A stretch of DNA of 64,000 nucleotides, taken from assembly GCA_003194525.1 (NCBI GenBank), contig NBIV01000219.1, forward strand, positions 61,353 to 125,352, in the 5' to 3' direction. Below, in pieces: positions 20,243 through 31,391 of this stretch (within the stretch, counting starts at the first letter, position 1; every line of letters begins with the position of its first letter). Below the pieces are notes generated by a model. The model was not told the origin of the DNA. It was given only the letters and a program-made list of their open reading frames with translations, and did not search any database. This DNA comes from Gracilariopsis chorda. Its lineage: Eukaryota; Rhodophyta; Florideophyceae; Gracilariales; Gracilariaceae. Made by a program: the position numbers and the translations under genes.

Positions 20243-21346
20243 GTTATGGGCCCAGGGGAGGATCTCTCCCCTAACAACATTTTGGTACCACCAAAACTTC
20301 GTCATGACACTGACAAGTCACAGTGGCGAGAGGCAGTCTTTGAATGGGCGACAAACCTACGCGCTTGCGCCCTAGCAGGCGATAAACGAGCTAAAGGCGC
20401 CGCTGCAACGCTCGGGATGACGCTTTACAGGTCCCTGGAGCTCTCTTGGAAATAAATTGTCAAGAAAGCGGTCAGGACTGGTGAGATCATTCTAGTGTCG
20501 AGCGATGAACACAAAAACATCAATCAACTGCAAGTAGTCAAACAAATTGTCCAGCTTGTGGCACAAGACTCGACGGTAGACAGGCTCAGGAGGGTCGTGC
20601 GACTCTACAAAGAAGTCAACAAGTGTAAGAGGGAACAGGGCGAGTCAATCGCGAATTATCTGGAACGGTTTGCGGGGCCTGCGATGTCCTACTTGAATCT
20701 CACGAACGCAGATGAACACTCTACCGAAAGTCAGAATTTTGCCATTGTCGTGCTACTCAACGCAGGGTTAACTAACCAAACGTTCAGCAACATCATCAGC
20801 AATTTAGTAGTATCACTCAAGTCGAAAGAGGTCACCCAGGCAGAAACCACTCTACTACGAACGGAAAGAATCCGGAAGGTCATTTCCATCCTGAACGAAG
20901 TGCGCACTACAGATCAGAACGACACTCTGAAGTCCAGGATCGACGAGTTAACCAGTAGCCTGGAGTCCGCGATAGGACAGCAGACAGAAGACCAAGAATC
21001 CGGTAGCTCATCGGCGCAAATCGGATTAAGTTACGCGGTAAGAGCCCTGGAGGAAGCCAACCTGAGCGAACAGGAACTCCTTCACCCCCAGAAGAAGGAT
21101 GAGGATGGCGTCCAAACATCTCGTTCATACCTTGCTAAGAAAAACCCAAGGAACAAACGTGCCAAACAAGCAGACAAGTGGGGTCGCAAGGACGAGAAAG
21201 CAGACGAGATTCCAGAGGCAAAGAACGCGCGTTATGATAATGGAAAGGATGAACGCATCCCGGACACCGAGCAGAGAGAGAAAAAACGTGCGAGATGGGA
21301 GAACAAACCCGATTCCAAGGAGAAAAAGAGTTCTTTTTTTCAGTAA
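20204..21346 (+). pseudogene. gag of copia element 1, one internal stop
   Basis: A single frame begins in the LTR (ATG at 20204/20207) or at the ATG inside the primer site (20246) and runs to 21346, with one TAA at 20453-20455. Conserved copia gag features are visible: a helical capsid-like region (LYKEVNKCKREQGESIANYL ... EHSTESQNFAIVVLLNAGL) and a very basic, charged C-terminus. I see no CCHC knuckle. The protein would form the particle shell and bind RNA. The internal stop separates the first 70-80 residues from the rest. Confidence 0.8.
20243..20255 (+). promoter_or_regulatory. Primer-binding site matching initiator tRNA-Met anticodon arm, with embedded ATG
   Basis: GTTATGGGCCCAG directly abuts the LTR. 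Its complement CTGGGCCCATAAC is the anticodon-stem segment of animal-type initiator tRNA-Met, the same site used by Drosophila copia, which primes with a cleaved half-tRNA. The ATG at 20246-20248 is the complement of the CAU anticodon and is in frame with gag. Confidence 0.8.
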
Positions 21347-22884
21347 GGGATTCGGTGAAAGACCCGAATCCCATACTCGACGAAGGAAACCCAAGTTCAT
21401 CTGGGCGAATTTCGTCGGCGATTCTTTTATGCGAAGTGATGGGGATCCTATTCAGACCGGAGAAAGCGAAGCGTCGGTATCAGAGAGGATGGGGCCACCA
21501 GAGCCTCGGCCTACAGCAAGTCGTGTGTTCGTGGACAGTATCATTTCAGGATCGGAACGGGAAGTCAACAGATCTGCACTTTGACCTGTTTAACGACGAC
21601 TCTCCCCTGTCGATTGGAATGGATCTGCAACAATTCAGTTCTACGAACTTCATCGATGACCCGCCCACGCTCACCATTTTGAGACCTACGGACATAGGAG
21701 AAAGATTCGTGCAGCTCTATCTTTCAGGAACCTCACCCTTTGAATTGCGGAGAAGAATCCTAATCGTGCCGACCGTTCACACGATGTTATCGAAAACGCT
21801 AACCAAGTTGCCACCGAAATCATTAGCGAGGCGCCTGCACAGGTTGACGCACGCGCCATACGACGAATTAGTTGCGATATGCGAAAGGGCAGGACACCTC
21901 AGCGCGGAACTGAAAAAGGAAATTAGAAGAATCACGTCAGAATGTCCAGTATGTGCAAAAAGTGGTCCCCCACCTCCTTCCAAGAAAGTCTCCGTCACTC
22001 ATGTGAATCAGGCCTTCAACGTAGAACTTCAGGTAGATTTTACGTTCTTGGAGGTAAGGGGAACGAAGTACACATTGATGCACATGGTTGATACTGGTAC
22101 AGGACTTTCCGAAGGGTCGATCGTGTCCAATCGGGATGCAAACACAATGTGTAGCGTTTTCAATACCGAATGGATGAACAGGCACGGCGAATCCCGTGCC
22201 CTTTCCGCGGATGATGAGTTCAACAATCGCAAAATAGCACGATACTTGAGGAGCAGGGGAATACGGTTCAAGCCACATCCAGCACGGAGGCATAATAAAA
22301 CGGGCATAGTCGAACGCAAAAACGGAGTCGTCAAGAGGATACTCGAGAAGCTGCAGCTTGATCAGACAGAGAGCACCAACGCCGAATTGATATCGAGGGC
22401 AATTTTCCTAGCCAACATGTTCACCGGATCGAAAACGCTCAGCTCGTTCGAGTTAGCACGCGGTTACGCACCGTCAATCCTAGGTACACCTAGACGAATG
22501 GTCACGGAGGAGCTGATGGATGCTTACAAGAAACTAACAGCCACAAGAACGCTCCAGAAACTCCTGAAGGGGCGTAATTACTCTTCGCTCGGCGTGAACG
22601 CTATAAAACCAGGGGACGACGTCCTGTTCTACTACCGCAGTAGCAAACAGAACGAGCCTGACGAGTGGAAGTCAGGCATCGTATCGAGCGTATCCGAGCA
22701 CATCATCGAGGTTCGGAGACCATGGAGTCGGCTGAACTCGAAAGTCGCCGTAGAAGACATCCGACTACGCCCCAACTCTGATTTAGCCAGAGAACTGAGT
22801 GAAGGGTTTATGGAGGACTACATCGATCTGAGGTTGAATGCCGAATCTATCGAGGATATGCCCGAGGATGATGAAGTCTGCTAG
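21295..22884 (+). pseudogene. protease C-terminus and integrase of copia element 1
   Basis: 529-codon frame overlapping the end of gag in another frame. The first part holds the C-terminal half of a retropepsin-like domain (DDSPLSIGMDLQQF). The HHCC integrase finger follows (HRLTHAPYDELVAICERAGH ... CPVCAKSG). The catalytic core has Asp in LQVDFTFLEV, Asp in LSADDEFNN and Glu in GIVERKNGV. The C-terminal region (KPGDDVLFYYRSSKQN ... VEDIRLRP) is a small beta-barrel as in other copia integrases; there is no Tudor-like domain here, unlike copia element 2. Ends at TAG 22884, after which pol continues in a different frame. Confidence 0.87.
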
Positions 22885-23050
22885 AATCTCATGGTAACGA
22901 CAGAGACAGAGATGGACCGCTGTACGCAAAGACCTTGGAGATCACGCGGAAACGATTCTCACTGAAGAATTATTATCAACGCCGACGTCACTCGAGTCCA
23001 GTGAGCGGAAAGTCCTAGAGGACGTAGCGAAGACAATCGGATCGCGCCAA

Positions 23051-24667
23051 GTGACATTAAGAGAGATGCAGTTTGCGCCACCGTGGTTGCTCAAGAAGGC
23101 AATCGAGGAAGAACATGCAGATAATTGGTCGAATGCATACACAGAAGTCGACGAGAAGGAGATTTTGCAGGGGGCAAACGTTATATCATCGCACACCGTT
23201 TTCAAAGTCAAAGAGGACGAGGATCATGTCAGAAAGCTGAAAGCACGGCTCGTGACGCATGGCAATCATGACAATATGAAAGACGAGGTGCGTAAAGACT
23301 GCTCGAACGCAGACATGATCGTCGTCAGACTACTCATTAGTGTCGCTCTCTGCCTGGGATTTTGCTTCGGAGTGGCCGATGTGAAAGGCGCATATTTGCA
23401 GAGTGGGCCAATTCGACGAGAGATATACGTCAGGCCGCCAAAAGAGTTCAAGAAGAAAAAGGGTATCCTGTGGAAACTTACGAAGCTTCCGTACGGAATC
23501 GTTGACGCTGGGAGACAGTGGGCCAAGCGCATAGAGGATTGGATGCTTGGACCTGCCGGCCTAACTCGCGTATTTGGGATAAATCAACTCTTCGTCGGGC
23601 GAACATCTTCGGGAAGGATTTACGTTTTGGTAGCCAAAGTGGTCGACGACCTCCTCGTGGCTGGTTCTAACAGGGCAATAGAGGAGTTCATAAAGAAATT
23701 GGGAACCGAGTTCAACGTCGGAAAGATCCAGATAGAACCGAGGATCACGTTTGCTGGCTGCACGATTGAGCAAGACGATGACGGCAATGTGCTACTTTCC
23801 ATGAAAAAGTACATTAAACAACTGACACCTGCAGCACTGAGCAAAGCCCGCAGGCGCGAGAGATCGGACAAAGCAACCGCAGAGGAAATTCATGAATATC
23901 GTTCGCTTGCTGGCACACTAATGTACCTTGGATCAGCCGTTCTCCCCCAAGCGTCTTTCGTGACTTCGCAGATGCAACAAGAGATTGGAAGGCTGAGAGT
24001 TAGTCATATAATCGAAGCAAACGCGATGCTCGCAGAAGTGATTCAACTCAAACCTGAAATTCGTTTTATAAGGCCTCTCGGAGTGTCAGAAGTTTCACTG
24101 ATAAGTCTATCAGGCGCATCACACGGTAGTGGATCGAACAGTTACGGACAGAAGGGAATTCTAATTGGGCTCAAGATTGAGACGAGCTTTGATGAAGAGC
24201 CCGTGTTTCATCCGCTATACTGGGTTAGCAACAAGCAAAAAAGGGTAACTTATTCTTCATTCGGGGCAGAAATTTTGGCCTGCACCGACGCAGAAGATCG
24301 AGGCATAGATATGAAGTACTCGCTGCAGAACATATACACGTCTATGCAGGTGCCGCATACGATTTTCGTGGACTGAAAAGCCCTTTTTGACACCATAACA
24401 ACGCTTCACGAACCACGCGAGTACCGTTTACGCAAGAAGGTCACATTGTTAAGAGATGCGTTTGAAGCCGGAGAACTCGACTGCTTGACCTGGATTCCCG
24501 GAACGAGCAACATTTCCCACGCTTTGACGAAGCGAAGCGTTAATCACTCGCGTACAATGAACAGGATCCTAACAAGTGGGTATTGGCAAGTCAACACGAA
24601 TGCTGGTATCACCCATCATTCAGAGAATTGGAAGTACGAGATACTACATCGACCGGGGGGTGTGTGA
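23051..24667 (+). pseudogene. reverse transcriptase and RNase H of copia element 1
   Basis: RT begins with the copia-type block KLKARLVTHGNHDNM, then GVADVKGAYLQSGPIRREIY and the active site VVDD (23639-23650) where copia elements usually have YVDD. RNase H follows: LSGASHGSG stands where a catalytic Asp (SDAS) is expected, then YSSFGAEILAC and a terminal segment LTWIPGTSNISHALTKR. A TGA at 24374-24376 splits the RNase H in one frame. A purine run (GGGGGG) precedes the 3' LTR and is the likely polypurine tract. Confidence 0.88.
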
Positions 24668-24943
24668 AAACACGTACAAGAAGCACACGACGCAAGCCGA
24701 TGACGTACAACTGACAAGCGTCGTAGGAGTTTAGAGTACGTGTTTAGTCAATCCCAATAGCCGATAGGTCGCCTAGTATCCCTACTTAAGTAAAGCCTAA
24801 CCACAAGAGACTCAAGAGGAAGACTCCCGGCAAGGTCTTGTGCCGACTCAGACTATACCACTCCTCAAGTTGTTCACCGGAGAACCCCCCCACACTGCGT
24901 ATACGTGATGGACTTCTCACACTTGAAAGAGGTCCAACCGATA
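24663..24943 (+). repeat. 3' LTR of copia element 1
   Basis: 281 bp with about four substitutions from the left LTR. Ends CCGATA and is followed by ACAGT at 24944-24948. Confidence 0.93.
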
Positions 24944-25479
24944 ACAGTACCTGTACAAAATTAGTACCGACGGTAGCGTTCCTGGAGTAGGAACCTATAT
25001 CGCTGTATCTTCTGTGCTTTGGCGCTATGGATCAACGCTCCCCGCGAAAAGTAGGGGTTATCGGCTACCACGAGCTACTGCAGCTACTAGAAAGGTTAGT
25101 CCAAACTTCGAAATGCGAGATTCGGCTGCCGTTCTGCTCTTCACGACGCATGCGCACAGCTCCACTGCCCAGTGACGTGACGGCGCAGCACTTCTGTTGT
25201 CGGTCATCGTTTCGGTTCGGATGCTGTGCTCCGCCTCGCGGGCCGTTGCTAACCCACACTTCCGCTCCGTCCGCGGCCCACCGTCTCTCCAATTCGCCAG
25301 CATTCGTCACTACGACGTCTTTCTTCTGGTCCATGTCGTCTTCTGCCCATGACTTGCGGCGGCCCTTTTCACTCCAGCACCCGCCTTTATTGACCTCCCA
25401 GAAGCCTCCGCCACTTTTCTGCCTCCCCCTTCTCTTGCGCTCTGCATCCCTCTGAAACACACAATCCACCACTTTCAGT

Positions 25480-26772
25480 ATGGGCGCCGAAACGGCGTCC
25501 ATGTCTGCGTCCGCAGACAACTCTTCTCTTTTCCCTTTCATTCCGCTCGTGCTTGCCTCTGTGTTATGGATTATCATCGTTGCCATTATCCTCCCTCGCT
25601 TCTTGGGTCGCATCGTGTCCTTCTTCATCAATCGCGCGCGAGGCGATACACTTCGGATCGTTATGCATTCGATTTACATCTACCCGTTTGCTGGTCGCGC
25701 CGTTGCTCATTCAGTGCGCTACACGGTGCCGAACGGTACCATTGCGGTAGAGCAGTTAATACTCCAGATACGATGGTGGAGAAAATCGCCCAGAGTCAAC
25801 TTCAACCAACTTCTAACCGTAGAGCAACCAGCCACGCTCGATCATGTGGCGCACGCCCAACAAGAAATTGAGAAGGAAAACGCCGCCTTCTTTCTTAAAC
25901 TTCCGTTGTATCGCTTGAGAAGATGGTGGCGTCGAGTCACCGCTTCTCCCGATCAAGATGCGTCCGATGAACCGACCCCTCTTATCTCCGTCATTTGCGT
26001 CGGGCTTCGTACTCGCATGGTTAACTATCAATCCAACTACAAACTTGTTAAGCGCGTACTCCACATGTCTGGAAATGAGTCGAGACTTGACAGCCTTGTC
26101 AATTACGGTGTGCGATCGAGAGACACTCCTAACCCTGATTCCGACGCTACTGTCCCCGCCCGTTCCAGTTCGTCTTCAAGGCCTGACGAATCATCCTCTG
26201 CCTCGTCGTTTTCGTCTGTACAATCAGTGGATGAGAAGCCTTTTGTGGAGCGCCTCCTCGAGCTTACGTCGTTAAGAATCACGCACGGTGCCTTTTATTT
26301 TTGCGACATGGGTGAGTCCCCTCTCGTTCGAATCTCAGTCAAGTCAGCGAAGTTACGCTATATGTACGGTGCACCGGCATGTTCTATAGAGAAGTGCCGA
26401 AAACGCATTCGCATGCGGACATCTGGTCTGAAGATCTCCGTTTCCGATGAAACCTCTGTGAAGAGGGTCACTGAATCATCTAATGCGACAAGAGGTTCAG
26501 CACAGAACCTTAATGGTACCGAACCCCTCGTGAAAAAGGAGGATACTACGAACCGCTTGATACAGCGCGTTTTAGATCACGGGTATAGAGGTATTAGTGA
26601 ACCCCTGTCTGAAACAGGCACAGCTCGCGAACACTCGCATAAGCAGTCGGTAGACCAAAATCTCCGCGGACCGGGAAAAGACGAATTCCGCTACCCACAT
26701 TCCAGAAGAAGGGATGGTGATTTAAACCAACTGTCCGGCAAACTAGACCGTTACCATGCTCTGAGGTACTGA
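25480..26772 (+). CDS. BLTP1-like segment 1: membrane anchor and groove start
   Basis: 430 codons. Residues about 17-40 form one hydrophobic helix (PLVLASVLWIIIVAIILPRF), matching the N-terminal ER anchor. Then LRIVMHSIYIYPFAGRA ... AVEQLILQIRWWRKSP corresponds to the family block in which a strand pair precedes an invariant IxxRWW. PLISVICVGLRTRMVNYQSN and GAFYFCDMGESPLVRISVKS match later conserved strands. A Ser-rich loop near residues 220-245 is variable. The frame closes at 26772, just after the next conserved block starts in another frame. Confidence 0.85.
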   Translation: MGAETASMSASADNSSLFPFIPLVLASVLWIIIVAIILPRFLGRIVSFFINRARGDTLRIVMHSIYIYPFAGRAVAHSVRYTVPNGTIAVEQLILQIRWWRKSPRVNFNQLLTVEQPATLDHVAHAQQEIEKENAAFFLKLPLYRLRRWWRRVTASPDQDASDEPTPLISVICVGLRTRMVNYQSNYKLVKRVLHMSGNESRLDSLVNYGVRSRDTPNPDSDATVPARSSSSSRPDESSSASSFSSVQSVDEKPFVERLLELTSLRITHGAFYFCDMGESPLVRISVKSAKLRYMYGAPACSIEKCRKRIRMRTSGLKISVSDETSVKRVTESSNATRGSAQNLNGTEPLVKKEDTTNRLIQRVLDHGYRGISEPLSETGTAREHSHKQSVDQNLRGPGKDEFRYPHSRRRDGDLNQLSGKLDRYHALRY

Positions 26773-27440
26773 ATGCTGAAACGGCCATCATCGACTACGT
26801 ATTTGACGAACCGGGTGTCGAATCTGCTCGTCCAGAAGAAGTCGTAGGACGAGATGATCATAATCGGGAACAAACAAGCATGGATGTGCGTGAGGATTCA
26901 AATTCCAATACACCGCCAGTGTGCCGTGTGTCAGTGTTGCTGAGAGGTACGTCGCTTTCGTACAATGCACAAGCGAAAGCAGAAATTGAGAAGGTTGTTG
27001 AAAGGCTTCAACCGCCGTTTTACGATCTAGTTCCAGTGGCAAAGAGACTATACACCAGAGAAGGTAAACGGGAAGCAACCGGGATTCAGATTGCCATTGA
27101 CGCCTCTCCGGTGATTTCGAAAGAGAATCAACTACCTTTGATTGCTATACCATTTGATGCGAGGGAAAACAAGTGGAAGGTTCTTAAAGTTACCGGCATC
27201 AGACAGTGGAGTTCGTCAGACAAGAATGGAAAAAACGGAGAACAGGACAAGGAGCCATGCTTTCCTATTCCAAGCAAGTTGCTGTTACATGCCAAAAAGA
27301 TTTCGCTTCGAACAGAAATACCCTACGAATATGGTGCGTCTCAGAAAACAGTTATAACCATGAAAGATATGGAAGCTCGGGTGGAAGGAGTAGTTAATAT
27401 GCCAATCAGCCGTTCACAGCTGACTACCATCAAAAAGTAG
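26763..27440 (+). CDS. BLTP1-like segment 2
   Basis: Open in a second frame from about 26763. It begins with ETAIIDYVFDEPG, a conserved strand-turn of the family, and contains CRVSVLLRGTSLSYNAQAKA followed by beta-rich sequence ending MPISRSQLTTIKK at TAG 27440. The frame change to segment 3 falls at an A5 run (about 27433-27437), so a homopolymer error is a real possibility. Confidence 0.75.
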   Translation, partial: EVLNAETAIIDYVFDEPGVESARPEEVVGRDDHNREQTSMDVREDSNSNTPPVCRVSVLLRGTSLSYNAQAKAEIEKVVERLQPPFYDLVPVAKRLYTREGKREATGIQIAIDASPVISKENQLPLIAIPFDARENKWKVLKVTGIRQWSSSDKNGKNGEQDKEPCFPIPSKLLLHAKKISLRTEIPYEYGASQKTVITMKDMEARVEGVVNMPISRSQLTTIKK

Positions 27441-28822
27441 AGCATACCCCAAGGATCTGGAATGAAGTACATGCTGTTTCCTTCGATATTGTTATGTTGC
27501 AAATGGAGCTTAACTACTTTCCCGACACCCTTCGCATCATTGATGATATTGGTGCCTACTTTAGAGAACATAGTAAGAAACCTGAAAACGTTCGTTACTT
27601 TGTTCCTTACCGGGAAATGGTAAAGATTCGTGCCGAAAACGACTACTGTGTGGTTCTAGCATGCAGCCACGATAACGCGTGGAAGGATATCCAGAACGGT
27701 GTTCCAGATCAATATGGAAAGATCAAATTGTGCGGAAAGAGTTGCGAGTTGACCCTTACTCCAGTCGCAGCATCGTCGTATCGTGATGATTCTTCCGAGA
27801 CTCATTGGTGGTTATCGTTTCCAAATACAACAGGGAAGATTTCTGTCGATGTCTTAGAGACCCCAGGTTCTCTGAGAAAGAGTCAAAAAAAGTCTGAAAT
27901 CGCAGACGGCACTGATGTCAGGGAAGAATTTCTCCGAAAGGGTCGCACTCCTTCTCTTGCACAGCGTATGTTGAGTCAGCTTGAAACGTTTGTAACTCAA
28001 CACGCAAGCACCTCTCTCGAACCTATCTCGCAGAGGAAGCACCGAGTTGTTGAACTTGTATTCCTGACTGCTGGGGAGACGTGTGAATTGTCTGGAAAGC
28101 TGATTACAAGCGATAGCAAGCTGTTCTTGGATAGTCCAAGGCATACCTTTCTCGACGCTGTAAACAAGAGTGAAATGCACTTTAATACGTCCAGCTTGGT
28201 TGTAGAATTGAACCCGCATCACACGACACATGTTTTGAACCTAATTAGGAACTACAGTTCTGGAGGAACTCACACAATCTCTTCAAGAGAAAAGGCCAAG
28301 ACTAATGAAGTGCGAAAAGAAATCGCGACTCGCGTATTGGGTGAAGGCCGGTATCCAGATTTGTCTGAATGTCTCACTATGGGTTTGAGCACGGGTCTAA
28401 TGATGAGCTCAGCAGCATCTGCGAACGCTGAAGATGATATACTTGAACTGCTCTTACGTATTGATTCGCTTCTTGGGCGCATATACGATCTCCCACACTC
28501 GATTTCACCATTCTTAACTGCATCTGACCGTGTCTGCTCACTTGAATGCCACAACTCTGAAGGTGCTTTGCGCTCAAATCTGTTGACTTCAGAATTAACA
28601 TGCCATCCAGATAGAAGGAATGACCAGATATCAATTTTTAGTGGCTACCTTCCATCTCCTGCATCATCTGTGAAGGCAACTGACGCTCTGTATTCCAAGA
28701 AGCTTAATCTCCCAAAGGCCATACTTACGGGTTTTCGTATCTCGAAAAAGACCAATGCGAGTCCGTTCTGGGTTGTTTACGACTCAAATTTGTTTATCAG
28801 TGTGAATGAGCTGAGACTTTAA
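27441..28822 (+). CDS. BLTP1-like segment 3
   Basis: Third frame. Starts around IWNEVHAVSFDIVMLQMELN, then DIGAYFREHSKKPENVRYFV, VPYREMVKIRAENDYCVVLA and KLCGKSCELTLTPVA. These match the BLTP1 region with a conserved FVPY and a stretch of alternating strands. Further on come a Ser-rich insertion and MGLSTGLMMSSAASANAEDD. Closes at TAA 28822; the frame stays the same for the next, poorer piece (28826-29740). Confidence 0.78.
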
Positions 28823-28825
28823 CTC

Positions 28826-31391
28826 TTGGAATACGGTCTCAGATCTACAAACAAGTGTGCTAAGGCATCAATCCCACATCCGTTACACGAGGATCAATCT
28901 GCACTCGCCTGCATACAACCGGTTGATAGCATTCATGTCAGACTACAGCGCAGCAGCCTCTTCATTCTCTCGCCCGCTAGCTCCAGCGCGGTGCAGCGCT
29001 ATGGGCAGCGTTCCTCAAGCATAGAGGGTCACAGAGAAAAGCGCTTATCAGAACATATGCTGCAGGCCTCGGGGCCAACTTTCATTAAGGCAGTCACCTA
29101 GGTTCGCCTTTCAGAAGTACTACGCATGGTTACGTTCTCTTTGGCAACCGAAGTGTTTGCATCAAGTTGCCGTCTCTTGCTTCCTGAAATGACAATTGAT
29201 CGAATAAGCCCGTGGGGTGAAAAAACAGCACCATGGGTAGATGAGACTACCATGAAGGCTCGGGTCTCGCATGCGAGTGAGCTAGAAACGGAACATCCAT
29301 CAAACCTCTTTGAGAAAACAGGAGTTATGAGAAAAGTGGGCGAGATGAAAAGAATTTGGTTGGATATTCTTCTTGGGTTTACACCGTCTATCTGGTCTTC
29401 CAGTATCTCATCGCTTCAAGAGTGGCACGTGATTTTACTTTTCGAGAAGCTAGCACATGTTAAATCTCAATGGGCAGCGCATGGAGTACATTCAATTCGT
29501 GCGAGAGCATTTTCGAAAACAGGGGGTACGAGTATTGACGAAGAGTGGTGGCTTAGTCTATCCAACACAAACAACACATCAAATATAGATACACAATCAA
29601 CAGCGGGCAAGACCCAAAACATTCGTAGAGAGGACATGTCTTTATCTCTTTTCAAGCTCATTGACGCAAATTTGTCTCCACAATGCTTAGAGGTTGCCAA
29701 CGACATCATAATGAGAATGCATGAAAGTTTGTTATACTAGAAAAAGAGTACCTAAATCATTCAAAAGAATCGAAGCGTGAATCACAACGTAGATGAAATA
29801 CTAGACTTATCGGAGCGATATGAACCTATATAGCACCATCAAGTAGAGAGATTCGCTCTCCCAGGCTACCTTACTCGGAGTACAAGAGAGTTCGAGAGTA
29901 AGCAATTGAATTTGATGTTGCTCCCACCTGCAATTATGGATTTGGCAGATCTCGAAGGGTTCTCCAATGCTTGAACAAGCGGGAGTACCTTGGTCATTTC
30001 TGTTCCGTTCGGTTTGCATTTTATGCATTCAATAGAGTTGGAAATTGAAGCCTGTCAGTCGACAAAATGCTTGAATTCATCACGCCCCTCACCATTCTAC
30101 TGTAATATAATAAAGGCTGATGCAAACTGGTACTGAACATCTTTAACAGAACCAGGATCGACACATTGCCGATGACTGGAACAAAGCAGAGCGTCACTCC
30201 ATCAGTGACCTCTGTACTTATACTACTTGTACGGTCGTATGTAATCATATGGAATGGTCGTAATGCTAAGCGGGTGTTATTCTATTACATCTACTCACCA
30301 ATTGATAGATTGTTCGTGAAGAACATCTCCCATGCTTCTATTCCTGCCATTTCTGTTCTATGCCACAGGCATGGCTTGGACGCCTTTGAATTTGGTCAGC
30401 TAAAACCCCTTACCATCATCTTTTGGGATCGAGTTTCTGCCAGAAACAGGAGCCATTAATCACAGGACAACATGTGGTACCATCAAGTAGCCGAACGTCG
30501 TGTTTTGGTGGGAAAACTTTCGTCTGTCCAGCTTGGGTCGGAAGCAGTTCTCTTTTAATGTATTCTCCTTTTGGAAAGGTCTTGTCTGTCGTTATGCTAC
30601 TGGTGAGAATCTTAGCTTTGAGATATACATTACTAACAAAGCTTCGGATGGAAGTGATGGAAAACATATGTGATAAATTGGCATCACCTTCACTCTATGT
30701 TTTTTTTGAGCAGGATTCCTATGACATATACCTAGCTTTCCCTGAAGCCGAAGAGATCGCGACCACCAAGAAAGCCGTATCAAGCTTCTGCATCATGAGG
30801 ACGTCAAACCCTTTGGAATGGAATCTGAGAATACGCGACGTATCGATCAAAGCAGGTCAATGTATTTTACATTCAGAAATATATATGTGAAGATCAGTGG
30901 ACATGAGATGCTGCATATCAATATTCTTCTCTGTAAGAGCGGTTCTTGTGCAACCTCGTCGAATTCTGGAGTGAAATGTGGTGATGAAACAGTTGTGAAA
31001 GCAGCTTTTTGGTGTAGCAACAACCTTCATGACAGGTAGTATTGCAGCTGATGGTCTACGAGTGGTATCCAAAGTTGCCTCACTTGTAGCAAGAACTACT
31101 ACGCTCTTCTCAATTCTCAAGCAAGACTTCGAAGGCAAAGATGATGCTAGAGGGAGTTCATTTACGTTTTCTTCTTCTGCACGTAACAATGGCAAGGATG
31201 TGGACGGCCAGCTGAGGTCTTCCACACGACGATCATCTGAAAACTACAGAGCATCTGGAGACCATCACATGAAGCAGGTTAATGATCGTACAACGACACT
31301 TGGCTCCTATGAATACACGTCCACAGCTTCGAAATATGTCAAGCCCCCGTTCGTCTGTTGGACAATCGAAATGCAATTTCCTGAGCTTTGA
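28826..31391 (+). pseudogene. BLTP1-like segment 4, heavily broken
   Basis: Several short frames in the same strand continue the beta-rich pattern: 28826-29101, 29126-29740, 30423-30890, 30818-31039 and 31029-31391 (SIAADGLRVVSKVASLVART). Between and after them, unopened stretches still read like protein, for example AQFLSDITAHTSETP and VVVINAGETG near 31560-31690, up to about 32160. Identity to the family weakens along the stretch, so the precise domain is not assigned. Confidence 0.55.

Larger units (their letters stand above)
19962..24943 (+). mobile_element. Ty1/copia element 1 (4982 bp, both LTRs, decayed)
   Basis: 281-bp LTRs that begin TGTGAAAAC and end CCGATA (TG...TA), flanked by ACAGT duplications at 19957-19961 and 24944-24948. 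Internal order gag, protease, integrase, RT, RNase H is the Ty1/copia order. The LTRs differ at about four positions. The pol region has in-frame stops (20453, 24374), frame changes near 21340 and between 22884 and 23051, and a likely lost RNase H catalytic Asp. Red algae are known to carry copia lineages related to GalEa and PyRE1G1; placing this element there would be inference. Confidence 0.93.
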
